Positions 36,970 through 46,581 are shown, counted from the stretch's first letter. The stretch: 64,000 bases of DNA from an uncultured Granulosicoccaceae bacterium (GCA_938007995.1 CALLLW010000019.1:48170-112169), one strand, 5' to 3'. Numbers and translations: made by a program. Notes: a model not told the origin generated them from the letters alone.

Positions 36970-37479
36970 TTAAGGCCAACAATAAACATAGCGTTGTCTT
37001 TGCGTAGACCTGATACTTCCACGCCCGTCATCAAGTGATGCCGTGGTATCAATCTCTCCGGCAATAACCTTCACTTTGCCGATGCTCTCACCGGGACAGC
37101 CAAAGTGATCAATGCGACTACCACGAATAAAAACGTCAGACAGAATCACCTCTTCCGGATCGGTTAAGCGCAGCGGTTCATCAGCCTCGGTAATTTCGAC
37201 TTCCATATCAACACCGGTCGCGTTGCTGTTGAGTAGATCATCAATAATTGCGTCGTCTTCGTTTTGCTGGTTTCTATTGACTGCATCTATCTGTACGTTT
37301 AGCTCACTGGATGCCGCATAAAACACCTTCTGTCTGAACTGTTCGTTTCGTACTACAGAAGACTGATTCATCACATCGCTCATGGTGCTGACGCCGAGTA
37401 AAGTCAGAATAAGCAATGCCACCAGCGCCACAATAAGCGCAGCACCTGACTCACTTTTATGCCTACATGTATTTTTCAT
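36970..37479 (-). CDS. pilX: Type IV pilus minor pilin PilX
   Basis: 169 residues. The short leader MKNTCRHKSESG precedes AALIVALVALLILTLLGVST, a PilX-type N-terminal helix in which the Glu at +5 is absent, as usual for PilX. Later residues (MNQSSVVRNEQFRQKVFYAA) follow the family pattern. Its start overlaps the pilW stop by four bases, suggesting coupled translation; pilY1 follows after 3 bp. Confidence 0.9.
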   Translation of the reverse strand: MKNTCRHKSESGAALIVALVALLILTLLGVSTMSDVMNQSSVVRNEQFRQKVFYAASSELNVQIDAVNRNQQNEDDAIIDDLLNSNATGVDMEVEITEADEPLRLTDPEEVILSDVFIRGSRIDHFGCPGESIGKVKVIAGEIDTTASLDDGRGSIRSTQRQRYVYCWP

Positions 37480-38300
37480 TGCAGCTTGTTGTTGATAGTT
37501 ATGGTGGTGGTAAATACCTTGCGTGAGACCCTGTCCGTGTATTCAATCTCCGGTGAATCAAGTAATTGATACTGTCGGGCCTCCGGCTTTTCAGTGCCTG
37601 AGTTGGTTCCGTCAGAAACAAGCACAGCAAGCTTCACCGACCGGACTCTATCCCAGGCAAGCTGCTCTTCAAGGTCTGACAACCCATCTCCTGCAACGCG
37701 TGAAGCATCGACATACTGATCAACTACACCCTCTGCGTTGCTAATCCCATACAAAACCTGCAGCTGGTCAACTCCGCTGATCAAGGATTCACCATCGCCC
37801 AACCACGCACTGTCAGTCACACTGTAACCGCGGCAGAAAAGCTCCGAATCAACCACGCTGAACACGTTAGCGATCCGCTCGCCCTCATCTACTTCATTGC
37901 CAACACAGTCCCGCTGATCACCTGGTACCCGACTCGATGGCACCATTTGTACCGCGATCTGATCTGATTCACCGATAACATCCGAGTTATAGGTGCACGG
38001 GTTTAACGGGTCACCCGGATCACTGCCTCTGCAGCTACCGGTAAAGAAAGGCACATCCGATCCGATTGGGCTGTTACTGCCAGCCTGCCGGATGAATTGC
38101 GATAAATAAGAGATTGCGAAGGTCGCGTTTGACTCGAGGTTTGAATCAACACCCTGCTGTTTAAACAGCTTTGATGAAGTAGACAAATACTGAACTACCA
38201 TCAGACTGATAAACAGGCCAATGACAACAGCAATCATTAACTCAATTAAGTTAAGCCCGCGCTGGTTCGCCCGCTGGCTTGGAAGTGAACGCACATTCAT
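37476..38300 (-). CDS. pilW: Type IV pilus minor pilin PilW
   Basis: 274 residues. The leader ends RANQRG, followed by LNLIELMIAVVIGLFISLMV, with Glu at +5. QQGVDSNLESNATFAISYLS matches the conserved part after the helix. It overlaps pilV by four bases upstream and pilX by four bases downstream, so the three genes are tightly coupled. PilW joins the minor-pilin priming complex with FimT/FimU, PilV, PilX and PilE. Confidence 0.92.
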   Translation of the reverse strand: MNVRSLPSQRANQRGLNLIELMIAVVIGLFISLMVVQYLSTSSKLFKQQGVDSNLESNATFAISYLSQFIRQAGSNSPIGSDVPFFTGSCRGSDPGDPLNPCTYNSDVIGESDQIAVQMVPSSRVPGDQRDCVGNEVDEGERIANVFSVVDSELFCRGYSVTDSAWLGDGESLISGVDQLQVLYGISNAEGVVDQYVDASRVAGDGLSDLEEQLAWDRVRSVKLAVLVSDGTNSGTEKPEARQYQLLDSPEIEYTDRVSRKVFTTTITINNKLQ

Positions 38301-38902
38301 GGCACAAACCTCAGCATCATCGAGTCTCTTCGGGGCTCGTCAGAGGCAGCGTCTTCATCTAAAGATCGTGCAAACCAACTGGTTTCTATCGTGACGCGGG
38401 CGGCCAGCTCATCACAGGAAGTGGTTGATTGCATACCGGTGCCATCATCAAACTCGCAACCGATGGTCACCTGCCACTCTGCAACTTCACCTTCAAGACT
38501 GCCGTCGCCAGTACAAAAGGCGTCATATAAGTCAAAGTTCACCATCTGATCAATGGTGCATTGAACAGCGAAAGCGCCATCAATATCAGAGCAGATCTCT
38601 GTAGGTTCCACATCGCAGAAATCGCCTGCCTCGTTATAAGTGCGAAGATACCTTGATGGTTCGATACCGCTGCTTCTTATGCGGTCAGCAATATCCTGCG
38701 ATTTGGCAACCACGTAGCTGCGTTGCGTTGAATCCATCGTGATACTCATGGTACGCAACTGCAGTCCGGCCATGCCGACAACCCCCAGTGCAAATATCAC
38801 CAGCGCAATCAGCACTTCCAGCAACCCCACACCACGCTGCAATGCGCTAAAACCTCTGCGCGGGAAGTTAAAGACCCGTTGGCTATTGAACACAGCTGTC
38901 AT
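38297..38902 (-). CDS. pilV: Type IV pilus minor pilin PilV
   Basis: About 200 residues. The N-terminal region SALQRGVGLLEVLIALVIFA followed by LGVVGMAGLQLR is the PilV signature, with prepilin cleavage at Gly-Val. The start is uncertain: ATG 38902 has GGAGG immediately against it, which is too close; a GTG at about 38893 has GGAGG nine bases upstream and may be the real start; longer forms begin at 38920 or 38944. The 5' end overlaps the end of fimT. Confidence 0.9.
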   Translation of the reverse strand: MTAVFNSQRVFNFPRRGFSALQRGVGLLEVLIALVIFALGVVGMAGLQLRTMSITMDSTQRSYVVAKSQDIADRIRSSGIEPSRYLRTYNEAGDFCDVEPTEICSDIDGAFAVQCTIDQMVNFDLYDAFCTGDGSLEGEVAEWQVTIGCEFDDGTGMQSTTSCDELAARVTIETSWFARSLDEDAASDEPRRDSMMLRFVP

Positions 38903-39386
38903 CCTCCAGTGGTCTTTCATCAATTTTGCCAACACGATTAACACTGATCAGACGCCCGTCCGTTTTCACATCAGGCGATGAACAAATTCCAATAGTAAAG
39001 CGGCTCTGAACCCAGCCGCGCGGATTAAAGGTGATTGTGTTTTCATCAAAGCTGGCATCGACTGAAAGATTGCCACGGCCTTCGGCCACTTTGATTTCCT
39101 CGTTGCCAGCAGCATCTGTGCGCACTTCAGTGACTGTCAGTAGCCCACCCCAGTCAGTACCATCCGGACGACTCAGCGTCACCCGCGTGCCACGCGCACG
39201 CGCCTCACTGCGAGCAAGCTTCAGCATCGAAGTGATTCGTCGCGACTCTGTGAGTAATTTCTTTTTGTTCATCAGCGACCCGTACTGAGGCACTGCGAAA
39301 CCGGCGATGATGCCGATAATAACAACCACGATCATCAGCTCGACCATCGTGACGCCGTTACTTTTATTGATTGCAGAAAGATTCAT
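38883..39386 (-). CDS. fimT: Type IV pilus minor pilin FimT/FimU (GspH family)
   Basis: 167 residues. The leader MNLSAINKSNG is followed by VTMVELMIVVVIIGIIAGFA, with Glu at +5 and Gly before the cleavage site. The conserved LARSEARARGTRVTLSRPDG segment and a C-terminal FNPRGW motif confirm the GspH/FimT family. First gene of the fimT-pilV-pilW-pilX-pilY1-pilE operon, so the promoter should lie between 39387 and 39583, shared with the divergent pilin gene. Confidence 0.9.
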   Translation of the reverse strand: MNLSAINKSNGVTMVELMIVVVIIGIIAGFAVPQYGSLMNKKKLLTESRRITSMLKLARSEARARGTRVTLSRPDGTDWGGLLTVTEVRTDAAGNEEIKVAEGRGNLSVDASFDENTITFNPRGWVQSRFTIGICSSPDVKTDGRLISVNRVGKIDERPLEDDSCVQ

Positions 39387-39583
39387 TGTGCAGCGTAACT
39401 GCCTCTCACCTGATCAAACGTACATACGTCCAATCACAATCCGCAATTGCCACGCCAAACGTTTGTGATCAAATTGGTGCTACTGATATCGCATTTTCAA
39501 CGACCTGCTAAATATTTACTCTCATCAGCCGATCACCCTTTAATCATTCGAACCGTTGAATCCAGATCCAGGGAGCGCTGCAC

Positions 39584-39976
39584 GTGCCAATTCGACAAAA
39601 AGGTTTCACGCTTATAGAGTTAATGATCGCAGTTGCGATTGTCGGAATACTGGCGGGCATCGCAGTGCCGCAGTATGGCCGTTACGTTACCGAAGCACGT
39701 AGAACTGACGGTCACATTGCGCTGCGCGCCGCGGTTCAGATGATGGAAAGATGTCGTAGTCGTACATTTAACTACTCTGCAGCCACCTGCACAGGACCAG
39801 TCACAGACCTGCCCTCCGATGAGGGTAATTACACAGTGCGCCTCGATAACTCAAGTCCAACGGCGTATACCTTGACTGCTGTTGCCGCCCCGGATGGCCC
39901 GCAAGCAAACGACACCGACTGCGTTACGATGAGCATCGATCAGTTTGGAACGACCAGTCCGGAGGCGTGCTGGTAG
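39584..39976 (+). CDS. Type IV pilin, PilE/PilA-like
   Basis: 130 residues starting with GTG at 39584, nine bases after AGGGAG. The leader VPIRQKG is followed by [20 protein letters not shown], with Glu at +5. A C-terminal Cys pair (Cys of DTDCVTM and the terminal EACW) and an earlier pair (RCRSRT, ATCTGP) suggest disulfides. It is divergent from the minor-pilin operon. Whether it is a major or a minor subunit cannot be told. Confidence 0.88.
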   Translation: MPIRQKGFTLIELMIAVAIVGILAGIAVPQYGRYVTEARRTDGHIALRAAVQMMERCRSRTFNYSAATCTGPVTDLPSDEGNYTVRLDNSSPTAYTLTAVAAPDGPQANDTDCVTMSIDQFGTTSPEACW

Positions 39977-40028
39977 CGCACGTCGCGCGGGTAGCCTGCA
40001 ACATAAATGCACTCGCACTTGGTACAAA

Positions 40029-40060
40029 TAAAAACGGCCGACAAATTGCCGGCCGTTTTG
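40029..40060. terminator. Bidirectional terminator between the pilin and cold-shock genes
   Basis: AAAACGGCC and GGCCGTTTT flank an 11-base loop, with A and T runs on both sides, between two convergent genes. Confidence 0.85.
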
Positions 40061-40151
40061 AAATTCCAGTAAAACATTTGATCAGAATGCAGTAGCCCGG
40101 CATAACCATTTTGCTGCGCCCCTGCAATACTGCAATTCCATATAACGTTGT

Positions 40152-40361
40152 CTAAGCGGTTGTGACCTCTTCCGCCTGCGGGCCCTTCTGACCCTCAGTT
40201 TCTACAAACGATACGTTCTGGCCTTCCACCAGTGTGCGGCGACCCTCGCCGATGATAGAGCGAAAGTGAACGAACAAATCACTACCGCTTTCCCGTGAGA
40301 TAAAGCCGTAGCCTTTCTCGTCATTGAACCACTTGACGGTTCCATGTTGCTTCTCAGACAT
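40152..40361 (-). CDS. Cold-shock domain protein, CspA family
   Basis: 69 residues binding single-stranded RNA or DNA. RNP1 reads KGYGFI and RNP2 reads [24 protein letters not shown] is classical. The loop after RNP2 ([19 protein letters not shown]) replaces the more common SAI-GxGFKTL sequence. About 340 bp without a gene lie upstream, long enough for the extended 5' leader typical of cold-inducible members, though no cold box could be confirmed. Confidence 0.95.
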   Translation of the reverse strand: MSEKQHGTVKWFNDEKGYGFISRESGSDLFVHFRSIIGEGRRTLVEGQNVSFVETEGQKGPQAEEVTTA

Positions 40362-40705
40362 TGTAAATCAGATCTCTATAAAACACGCACTACTTACATA
40401 AGCACTGCAGATTAACGAGCCACCAGATGGCAGCAATGAACACCAACATGGATGGAATATGAGCATTGTGTGCGGGTGAAAGGCTTTTAGAACGCAACCA
40501 CTCCATCGCAGCAAACTCAAACACTGATCCAGTCGACAGTTTGATTATATGACCTACTCATAGAAAAACAACAAAAAACAACAAAGAAACAAGTGCTTAG
40601 GTCTATGCGAAAGTCACAACACGGAACCCGGACCGCCATGATTCTTCCATTAGAGATTATTTTTTTTATCGTAAATTCGTCATCACGCTGTTATCGTCTG
40701 GTGCG
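40362..40705. other. Divergent intergenic region between csp and the GlxA-type regulator
   Basis: No coding frame is supported. It is AT-rich near 40545-40680 (poly-A-like AAAAACAACAAAAAACAACA on one side), so it probably holds the promoter of the regulator and the promoter plus leader of the cold-shock gene. Confidence 0.5.
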
Positions 40706-41680
40706 ATGAATAGCAACGCACCTGATTCCACCCCCATCGAGATTGGCTTTCTGCTGACGCCGGACCTCGCCATGCTGGCGTTCGGATCTGCCGTCGAGCC
40801 GTATCGAGCAGCCAATGTAACCTCCGGTAAAGAGCTCTACCGCTGGACGTTCCTGACAGATGATGGCATGCCGGTTACTGCGGGTAACGGCATTCAACTG
40901 ACACCGGATCGAGGCCCGGAGATCACCGACCGGTTTGATCGTATTTTTGTTTGCGGCGGCGTCAACACGCAGCTGCACAAACCGGAACACTCAATGCGCT
41001 GGCTACAACACCACGCGCAAAGCGGCACCTGCATTGGTAGCATCAGCACCGGCGCATGGCTTCTGGCTCACGCAGGCCTTCTGCACGGCCAGCGCTGCAC
41101 AATCCACTGGCAGAGCATTGATGCTTTTCGCGAAGCGTTTCCGGATGTTAAAGCCGATCCCTCAGTGTACGTTATCGAAAACAATCGATGCACCTGCTGC
41201 GGTGGCACCGGTGCATTCGACATGATGGCACACCTGATTGCCGAGGATTATAGCGATGAAGTAGTCACTGACGTATGTACCTGGCTATTCCACGATCGCA
41301 TCAGAATGTCGACTGATGTTCAGGGTGTTGCACAGCATACTGCGCTGGCAAGAAAGTCGCCAAAGCTGGCCGCCGCTTTCCGGGTGATGGCAAACCACAT
41401 CGAAGAACGACTCACACCGGGGCAAATCGCCGCTCACATTGGTGTGTCTCAAAGACAACTGGAGCGATTGTTTCAACGTCACATGCAGTGCACACCGCAA
41501 CAGAAATATATGGATCTGCGACTACAGCATGCCAGACGGTTACTGTTGGAAACCAGCCTGCCTATCCTTGATGTTTCCATTGCTGCCGGCTTTACCAGTC
41601 AATCACACTTTACCAAGTGTTATCGCGAGCGCTTCAAGTGCACACCTCGTTCGGAACGAGTTGGTGCCACTACTGAATGA
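40706..41680 (+). CDS. GlxA-family AraC-type transcriptional regulator
   Basis: 324 residues: an N-terminal DJ-1/PfpI-like ligand domain (residues 10-190; FVCGGVN, GSISTGAWLLAHAGLL) and a C-terminal AraC double helix-turn-helix (residues 215-315; LTPGQIAAHIGVSQRQLERL and LDVSIAAGFTSQSHFTKCYR). The residue at the nucleophile-elbow position is Ser/Thr rather than Cys, so it is not a peptidase. Relatives (ArgR, GbdR, CdhR of Pseudomonas) respond to arginine, betaine or carnitine; the effector here is unknown. No adjacent catabolic operon is seen. Confidence 0.9.
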   Translation: MNSNAPDSTPIEIGFLLTPDLAMLAFGSAVEPYRAANVTSGKELYRWTFLTDDGMPVTAGNGIQLTPDRGPEITDRFDRIFVCGGVNTQLHKPEHSMRWLQHHAQSGTCIGSISTGAWLLAHAGLLHGQRCTIHWQSIDAFREAFPDVKADPSVYVIENNRCTCCGGTGAFDMMAHLIAEDYSDEVVTDVCTWLFHDRIRMSTDVQGVAQHTALARKSPKLAAAFRVMANHIEERLTPGQIAAHIGVSQRQLERLFQRHMQCTPQQKYMDLRLQHARRLLLETSLPILDVSIAAGFTSQSHFTKCYRERFKCTPRSERVGATTE

Positions 41681-41744
41681 CAGGCTTGCGTTTAGCGTGT
41701 GTGATTTACAGTGTCGCCAACCCTGGAAGCGCTAAGTCACATCA

Positions 41745-43097
41745 CTAAATGATGTCACTACCAGCCTCTTTTGAATTTCGTGAGCGGTTTTTTTGTACCT
41801 GGTGATTCTCTGACTTACCAGTAGCGCCAAGCTGCTTTAACTGCCTTGCCCGCTCGACCAGATTGCCACGGCCTGTAACAAGCTTGCGGCGCGCGTTGTT
41901 ACAGCTTTGCGCCGCATTATCCAGAGCCACAGAAATATTGTCTATCTCGGTGACAAAGCCATTAAAGCGATCAATTAACTCACCGGCTCTTTTCGCAATG
42001 ATGCGGGAATTTTTATCCTGCAATTCACTACGCCAGACATTTTGTATAGTCCTGCAGGCAACCATCAGCGAAGCAGGTCCAACCAACACAATATTGTTGT
42101 CATAGGCTTCTTTATAAAGTGATTCATCAAACTCGAGCGCTGATTGCAATGCCGCTTCCACAGGTAGAAACATCAGTACGAAATCAAGTGAGTTTATACC
42201 CTCAAGCCGTTCGTATTGCTTTGCACTGAGTCCATCAACATGTTTTTTGATCGATTTTACATGCTCTCGCATCAAGCGGTTTCTGGTTTCTTTATCGCAG
42301 CTATCATTGAGTGACTTTTCATAAAACCGGATCGATACTTTTGAGTCAATCACAATAGTTTTATCGCCCGGCAGATATAACAACGCATCGGGTCGCAAGG
42401 TTGTACCGTCAGACTGTTTTAAGGAAACTTCGCGATCATACTCCCTGCCTCGATTCAAACCGGCACGCTCAAATACCCGCTCTAACACCAGCTCGCCCCA
42501 GCCACCCAGTGTTTTGTTGTTACCCCTGAGTGCATTGCTCAGGTTGATAGCATCAGTGCTGATACGTTCATTCAGGTTTTTTAATTGCGAAATTTCTGCC
42601 TGTAGCTGATATCTGTCCTGTTGTTCTTTATCGTAAACCTCTTCTACTCGTTGTTTAAATGCACCGAGTTGCTCGCGCAAAGGTTTCAACAAATGCTGCA
42701 GGTGTGTTTCCGTCTGCTGTGTCATTCGATGAGTGTTGTCGGCAAAAACACGCGCCGATATCGCCTCAATCTGTTGCTTGAGTTCCTGATTGCGCTTTTC
42801 GAGTAATTCAGCCTGCTGCCTGCTGGCGACCTGCTGTTGCTGTAAACGAGCTCGTGCGGTATCAACTGCGGTGCGAAGCGAGTATTTTTCGGCCAGCTGT
42901 TGCTGCAGACTCTGCTCTGTTGTGCTGAGCCGGTTTAGCCGCTCCGTGGCAAGCGCCAGCGCTTTTGACTCGCGCAGCTCCAGTCGGTGCAGCACCGAAC
43001 GAGTGTATCCGGCGTGCAGCGCCCAACCGAGCACCACGCCAACCAGACCACACCACAGATAGATCAGATTTACCGTGCTCATTAGTGTCATTTTCAC
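41745..43097 (-). CDS. rmuC: DNA recombination protein RmuC
   Basis: 450 residues. An N-terminal membrane anchor (LIYLWCGLVGVVLGWALHAG) is followed by a long coiled coil (about residues 35-175) and the RmuC nuclease-like domain with LGGWGELVLERVFERAGL, RPDALLYLPGDKTIVIDSKV and DFVLMFLPVEAAL. It limits DNA inversions or recombination in E. coli; the PD-(D/E)xK-type core is seen in DSKV. The start may be GTG 43097 or ATG 43091 or 43082. It is divergent from the reductase gene. Confidence 0.93.
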   Translation of the reverse strand: MKMTLMSTVNLIYLWCGLVGVVLGWALHAGYTRSVLHRLELRESKALALATERLNRLSTTEQSLQQQLAEKYSLRTAVDTARARLQQQQVASRQQAELLEKRNQELKQQIEAISARVFADNTHRMTQQTETHLQHLLKPLREQLGAFKQRVEEVYDKEQQDRYQLQAEISQLKNLNERISTDAINLSNALRGNNKTLGGWGELVLERVFERAGLNRGREYDREVSLKQSDGTTLRPDALLYLPGDKTIVIDSKVSIRFYEKSLNDSCDKETRNRLMREHVKSIKKHVDGLSAKQYERLEGINSLDFVLMFLPVEAALQSALEFDESLYKEAYDNNIVLVGPASLMVACRTIQNVWRSELQDKNSRIIAKRAGELIDRFNGFVTEIDNISVALDNAAQSCNNARRKLVTGRGNLVERARQLKQLGATGKSENHQVQKNRSRNSKEAGSDII

Positions 43098-43271
43098 CGA
43101 ATGTTGTGCTCAGTGCTTCATCAAAGCACCACATGCAGTAAAAATAGACCACACTGGCAAAATTACCAGCGGTTGCGTGGTAGCAACGCAAAGCCGCCTG
43201 CCCACTTTTACCTGAGCTACAATGCGGGACGATCAGAAACAAACAACTAATTGAGATCCAGGACAGACGCA

Positions 43272-44333
43272 TTGAACATCAAAACCGAGGCATTAATCAT
43301 TGGTGCCGGCCCGGTCGGGCTTTTTCAGGCTTTTGAACTGGGCCTGCTGGGGATTGATTGCTGCATTGTTGAATCGCTGAACAGACCCGGCGGGCAATGT
43401 ACTGAGCTATACCCGGATAAACCCATCTATGACATCCCAGGCACTACCTACACAACAGCTGCAAAACTTATTGAGCAACTTCAGCTTCAACTAAAACCAT
43501 TCAATACCAGGATTGAATATCAGCAAACCGCCAAAAGGCTTGAAAGAACTCCGACCGGCTTCAACGTTGAAACCACTGCGGGTGACCAGTTCGAAGCAAC
43601 AACCGTATTTCTTGCTACAGGCGCTGGTGCCTTTACGCCGGTAAAACTGCGCACTGAAGGTCTCAGTGAGTTTGAAGGTAGCCAGGTGCACTACGAGCAA
43701 TGGTCAGATGAACAATACCAGCAACATATTAAAGGAAAAAAAGTGACTATCGCTGGTGATGCACAGGAAGCAGTTGACTGCGCCATCCATGCAAGCAAGC
43801 TTGCCGTTGAAGTCACACTGCTACATAGAAAACGCAGGCTGGATGCAAGCACAGAAGCACTGCAACAATTGGCGCAACTGACGGAACAAAAAAAGGTTCT
43901 GCAAATAAAAGGCAAAATCACAGGCTTTAATTGCTCAACGCAGGGAACACTTGAAGAATTAGTCATACAACAAAGCACTGACAACACCAGCACACAGGCT
44001 GTCGATCACCTGCTTGTTCGACAAGGTAACTCACCCAAACAAGTTGATCTTGAATCGTGGGGTATTGATACCCAGGCCAGACACATACCCGTGGACACTG
44101 CAAACTACGAGTCCGGCAGCCCGGGCATCTATGCCATCGGAGACATCAATAGTTATCCGGCAAAACGAAAGCTGATACTATGCGGCTTTCACGAGGCTAC
44201 ACTGGCAGCCTTTGCAGCTACCGCCAAACTCCGACCGGAAAAGCCGGTTCATCTGCAATACACAACCACCAGCACTGAACTTAAAAAACGACTGGGCGTT
44301 GTATCCACCACCAATCCGGATCAATCATTGTGA
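43272..44333 (+). CDS. Thioredoxin-reductase-like ferredoxin-NADP(+) reductase
   Basis: About 353 residues. FAD motif [16 protein letters not shown], then [20 protein letters not shown], the pattern of type-2 FNRs such as B. subtilis YumC. The second nucleotide motif reads [13 protein letters not shown] instead of the usual GGGDSAxDWA, a departure that might alter NADPH handling. [15 protein letters not shown] FAD closing motif ([11 protein letters not shown]) is present. There is no CxxC, so it is not a thioredoxin reductase. TTG 43272 is chosen because AGGA lies 8 bases upstream; an earlier TTG at 43251 is possible. Its stop overlaps the Trm112-like gene (GTGA). Confidence 0.85.
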   Translation: MNIKTEALIIGAGPVGLFQAFELGLLGIDCCIVESLNRPGGQCTELYPDKPIYDIPGTTYTTAAKLIEQLQLQLKPFNTRIEYQQTAKRLERTPTGFNVETTAGDQFEATTVFLATGAGAFTPVKLRTEGLSEFEGSQVHYEQWSDEQYQQHIKGKKVTIAGDAQEAVDCAIHASKLAVEVTLLHRKRRLDASTEALQQLAQLTEQKKVLQIKGKITGFNCSTQGTLEELVIQQSTDNTSTQAVDHLLVRQGNSPKQVDLESWGIDTQARHIPVDTANYESGSPGIYAIGDINSYPAKRKLILCGFHEATLAAFAATAKLRPEKPVHLQYTTTSTELKKRLGVVSTTNPDQSL

Positions 44334-44527
44334 AGCTCGACAGAAGAATTCTCGACATCCTTGTGTGCCCGGTCACCAAGGCAAAAGTTATTCAGATCGA
44401 TAGTGAACTTTGGAGCAAAGAGGCCGGGCTTGCCTACCCGATCAGGGATGGTATTCCAGTGATGATGGAATCTGATGCGCGGACGCTTTCGCAGGAAGAA
44501 ATAGACTCTCTGAAATCTTCAGATTAA
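44330..44527 (+). CDS. Trm112/YcaR-like protein
   Basis: 65 residues. [16 protein letters not shown] and [20 protein letters not shown] match the Trm112/YcaR family; only one Cys of the usual zinc set is present (CPV), and the second pair is missing as in many proteobacterial members. The GTG start overlaps the upstream reductase stop (GTGA), so translation is coupled. In other gammaproteobacteria the gene often lies near lpxK/kdsB, so this position next to an FNR is different. Confidence 0.88.
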   Translation: MKLDRRILDILVCPVTKAKVIQIDSELWSKEAGLAYPIRDGIPVMMESDARTLSQEEIDSLKSSD

Positions 44528-44529
44528 AA

Positions 44530-44565
44530 AGGCCGATCAAATTGATCAGCCCTGTTGTTTTTGCG
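44530..44565 (+). terminator. Terminator after the Trm112-like gene
   Basis: Stem GGC-CGATCA / TGATCA-GCC with loop AAT, followed shortly by a T-rich stretch (TGTTGTTTTT). A 1-base asymmetry is present. Confidence 0.65.
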
Positions 44566-44583
44566 TCGATAACAGCCTTAAAC

Positions 44584-45288
44584 TTATAAGTTAACAGTCT
44601 GGCTGATCACTTCAGAGAACGCTTCTATTACACCACCACTGGCTTCTATCTCTTTCCGAAGCTGGAAGTACAGTACCCCCTTACCTACATCAGTACTCAC
44701 CGGGGAATATTGGAAAATATCGCTGTAATCCAGCCATTCCACATTCCTGAATTCAGGATCAGTACTGATTCGATAGTGAGTTGGCTTGCCACGGCTGTAT
44801 GAAAGAAAAGCGAAGCCATCGTTACCACTCGGGAAATACGAAAGTGCTGTTATTTCAAGTGGCCAGTCATCCTGCGGGTCATTCTGCGAGTCGCCATTTG
44901 TGATACCAGGCTCCAGATTAACGTACTTCAGCGCACGACACTTGCGGCTCGAAATACCTTCAGTCAACAGCACATCTGCAATCACGTTTTCATCTGTGGC
45001 GGGATTGATTAAAGCAATACCACGGTAATTCTTCTTTGAGACAGTGACCAACACAGAGGTAGCGGGCACATTTTCATACAAAGCCATGCCAGCCGGTGTT
45101 GTCACCCGGGTTCCATACAGATTTCTGTCACCGGCTGTGCCAATACAAACCGACGCATCAGCCACCGGCAAACCGGTTTGGGCATCCAGCACTCGCACGC
45201 CAAACTTACCTGCATGTGCAGCCGGAGAAACGGCAAAAATGGCGAGCGCCACAAGAACGAGACGAGCCGTGTATTTCCACAAAATCAT
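44584..45288 (-). CDS. Secreted protein with N-terminal carboxypeptidase-regulatory-like domain
   Basis: 234 residues. A signal peptide ends at SPAAHA. Residues 27-105 look like a CarboxypepD_reg/transthyretin-like Ig fold (GVRVLDAQTGLPVADASVCI; GMALYENVPATSVLVTVSKKN). The rest is unassigned, with two Cys (CIGTAG, SSRKCRAL) that may pair. No family is recognised. It is convergent with the Trm112-like gene. Confidence 0.7.
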   Translation of the reverse strand: MILWKYTARLVLVALAIFAVSPAAHAGKFGVRVLDAQTGLPVADASVCIGTAGDRNLYGTRVTTPAGMALYENVPATSVLVTVSKKNYRGIALINPATDENVIADVLLTEGISSRKCRALKYVNLEPGITNGDSQNDPQDDWPLEITALSYFPSGNDGFAFLSYSRGKPTHYRISTDPEFRNVEWLDYSDIFQYSPVSTDVGKGVLYFQLRKEIEASGGVIEAFSEVISQTVNL

Positions 45289-45888
45289 TAATTCTACTCC
45301 GATATTTCAAAGTCGCGCCGATGCGACTGATTTGCCGGAATGTATCAAAACAGAAAGGAAATGTCAATTTATTGACACATCAAACAACAATTTAGTGACA
45401 GACTTCAAGTGAGCGTTGAAAACGGGGGTGAAAACGGGACAGGCACTTCTTTACCAGGACATGGTAAAAACAGAACAAGCACCGGAACACCAGCGCACAA
45501 GCAAAGAATTCAGGACAGGCATTCCTAAACAAGGCACTGCAGCGGCCCCGCAGCGCAGCCAGTGAAAACTCGACCGCACTATAAGCAAACCCCTCATAAG
45601 AAGCTGAAACACTCGTCACACTCGATAAGAGAGGGCATCTGGCAGATACCAGATCAGTGACCTGGTCTACTTACCGCCAGCCTTATAAGCGGCACTGTGG
45701 GTTTTGGCCATGGGTTGTGACAACCCTGCCAATTCCCAGCGAAATTTGATTTGTGCCCGGAATGGCGCCAAATTAAAACTGGTGGCCGTCGATAGCGATT
45801 TTGACGGACGGTGAAAATCGTCATGGATGGCAGCCCTGACTGGCCGATTGGACCGAACAATCGTTTTTCAACAGATCAGACTACGCTC
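45289..45888. other. 600-bp gene-free region with short degenerate repeats
   Basis: No supported gene. Two related stretches, GGGACAGGCACTTCTTTACC (near 45437) and AGGACAGGCATTCCTAAAC (near 45512), resemble sequences often seen around REP-associated elements; the second is degenerate. Frames read through the region show no family-like protein. It also holds the promoter of the acetyltransferase gene and that of the secreted protein. Confidence 0.4.
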
Positions 45889-46368
45889 ATGGACACTAGA
45901 CAAACCGAAATCAAACTGGCCCGCGTTGCTGATGCGTACAGTATCGCGACGATGTCACGCGACATTATCGAACACGGATTGCAGTGGAGCTGGACGCCAG
46001 AGCGCATAGGCCGTTGCATCCTGTCACCGGATATCAACGTGGTGATTGCCCACAATGACAATGCAGTGGTGGGCTTTGGCATCATGTACTACGGCTACAG
46101 CAAAGCGCATCTGAATCTGCTCGGTGTGGATGTGCACTGGCGCTCTATTGGTATCGGGCACAGGCTACTGCAGTGGCTCGAACACTGCGCTGTAACCGCT
46201 GGCGTTGAGCACTGCCAGCTTGAAGTGCGCGAGTCGAACGAGTCTGCGAGAAGATTTTACCAGCAGCATGGCTACCGCGAAGTTGAAGTTGTGCCTGGTT
46301 ACTACCAACGCTGGGAAGACGCAATTCGGATGTCCCGCTGCCTGCAGAAAACACACTTGCTCGATTAG
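45889..46368 (+). CDS. GNAT family N-acetyltransferase
   Basis: 159 residues. The acetyl-CoA site motif appears as VDVHWRSIGIGHRLLQWLE (R-x-x-G-x-G/A variant), and ESNESARRFYQQHGYREVEV is the typical C-terminal RimI-like segment. The substrate cannot be read. ATG 45889 (MDTRQTEIK) is preferred; the longer frame from 45811 extends into a region without family resemblance. Confidence 0.82.
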   Translation: MDTRQTEIKLARVADAYSIATMSRDIIEHGLQWSWTPERIGRCILSPDINVVIAHNDNAVVGFGIMYYGYSKAHLNLLGVDVHWRSIGIGHRLLQWLEHCAVTAGVEHCQLEVRESNESARRFYQQHGYREVEVVPGYYQRWEDAIRMSRCLQKTHLLD

Positions 46369-46581
46369 GCGTTTTGCAGAGGCACAATCGCCAGACACAA
46401 TGCTCCTCCAGCACCCGTTATAAGCCTGCCTTGTAAAACGCGTCTACCGACACCAATCTGCTATGCAAATTCAGCCGAACCCTGAGCATCGGCATATTTG
46501 CTACCCGCTCAGGTTCGAAGCAGTCGCATTGCTGTACACTGTCGCTCGCAGCTACGTTTCGCCGCGTTCACCGAGACCCCC

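Noticed and set aside
45392..45619. 75-codon minus-strand frame
   Set aside because: It covers the degenerate repeat-like sequence; composition and lack of ribosome site argue against coding.
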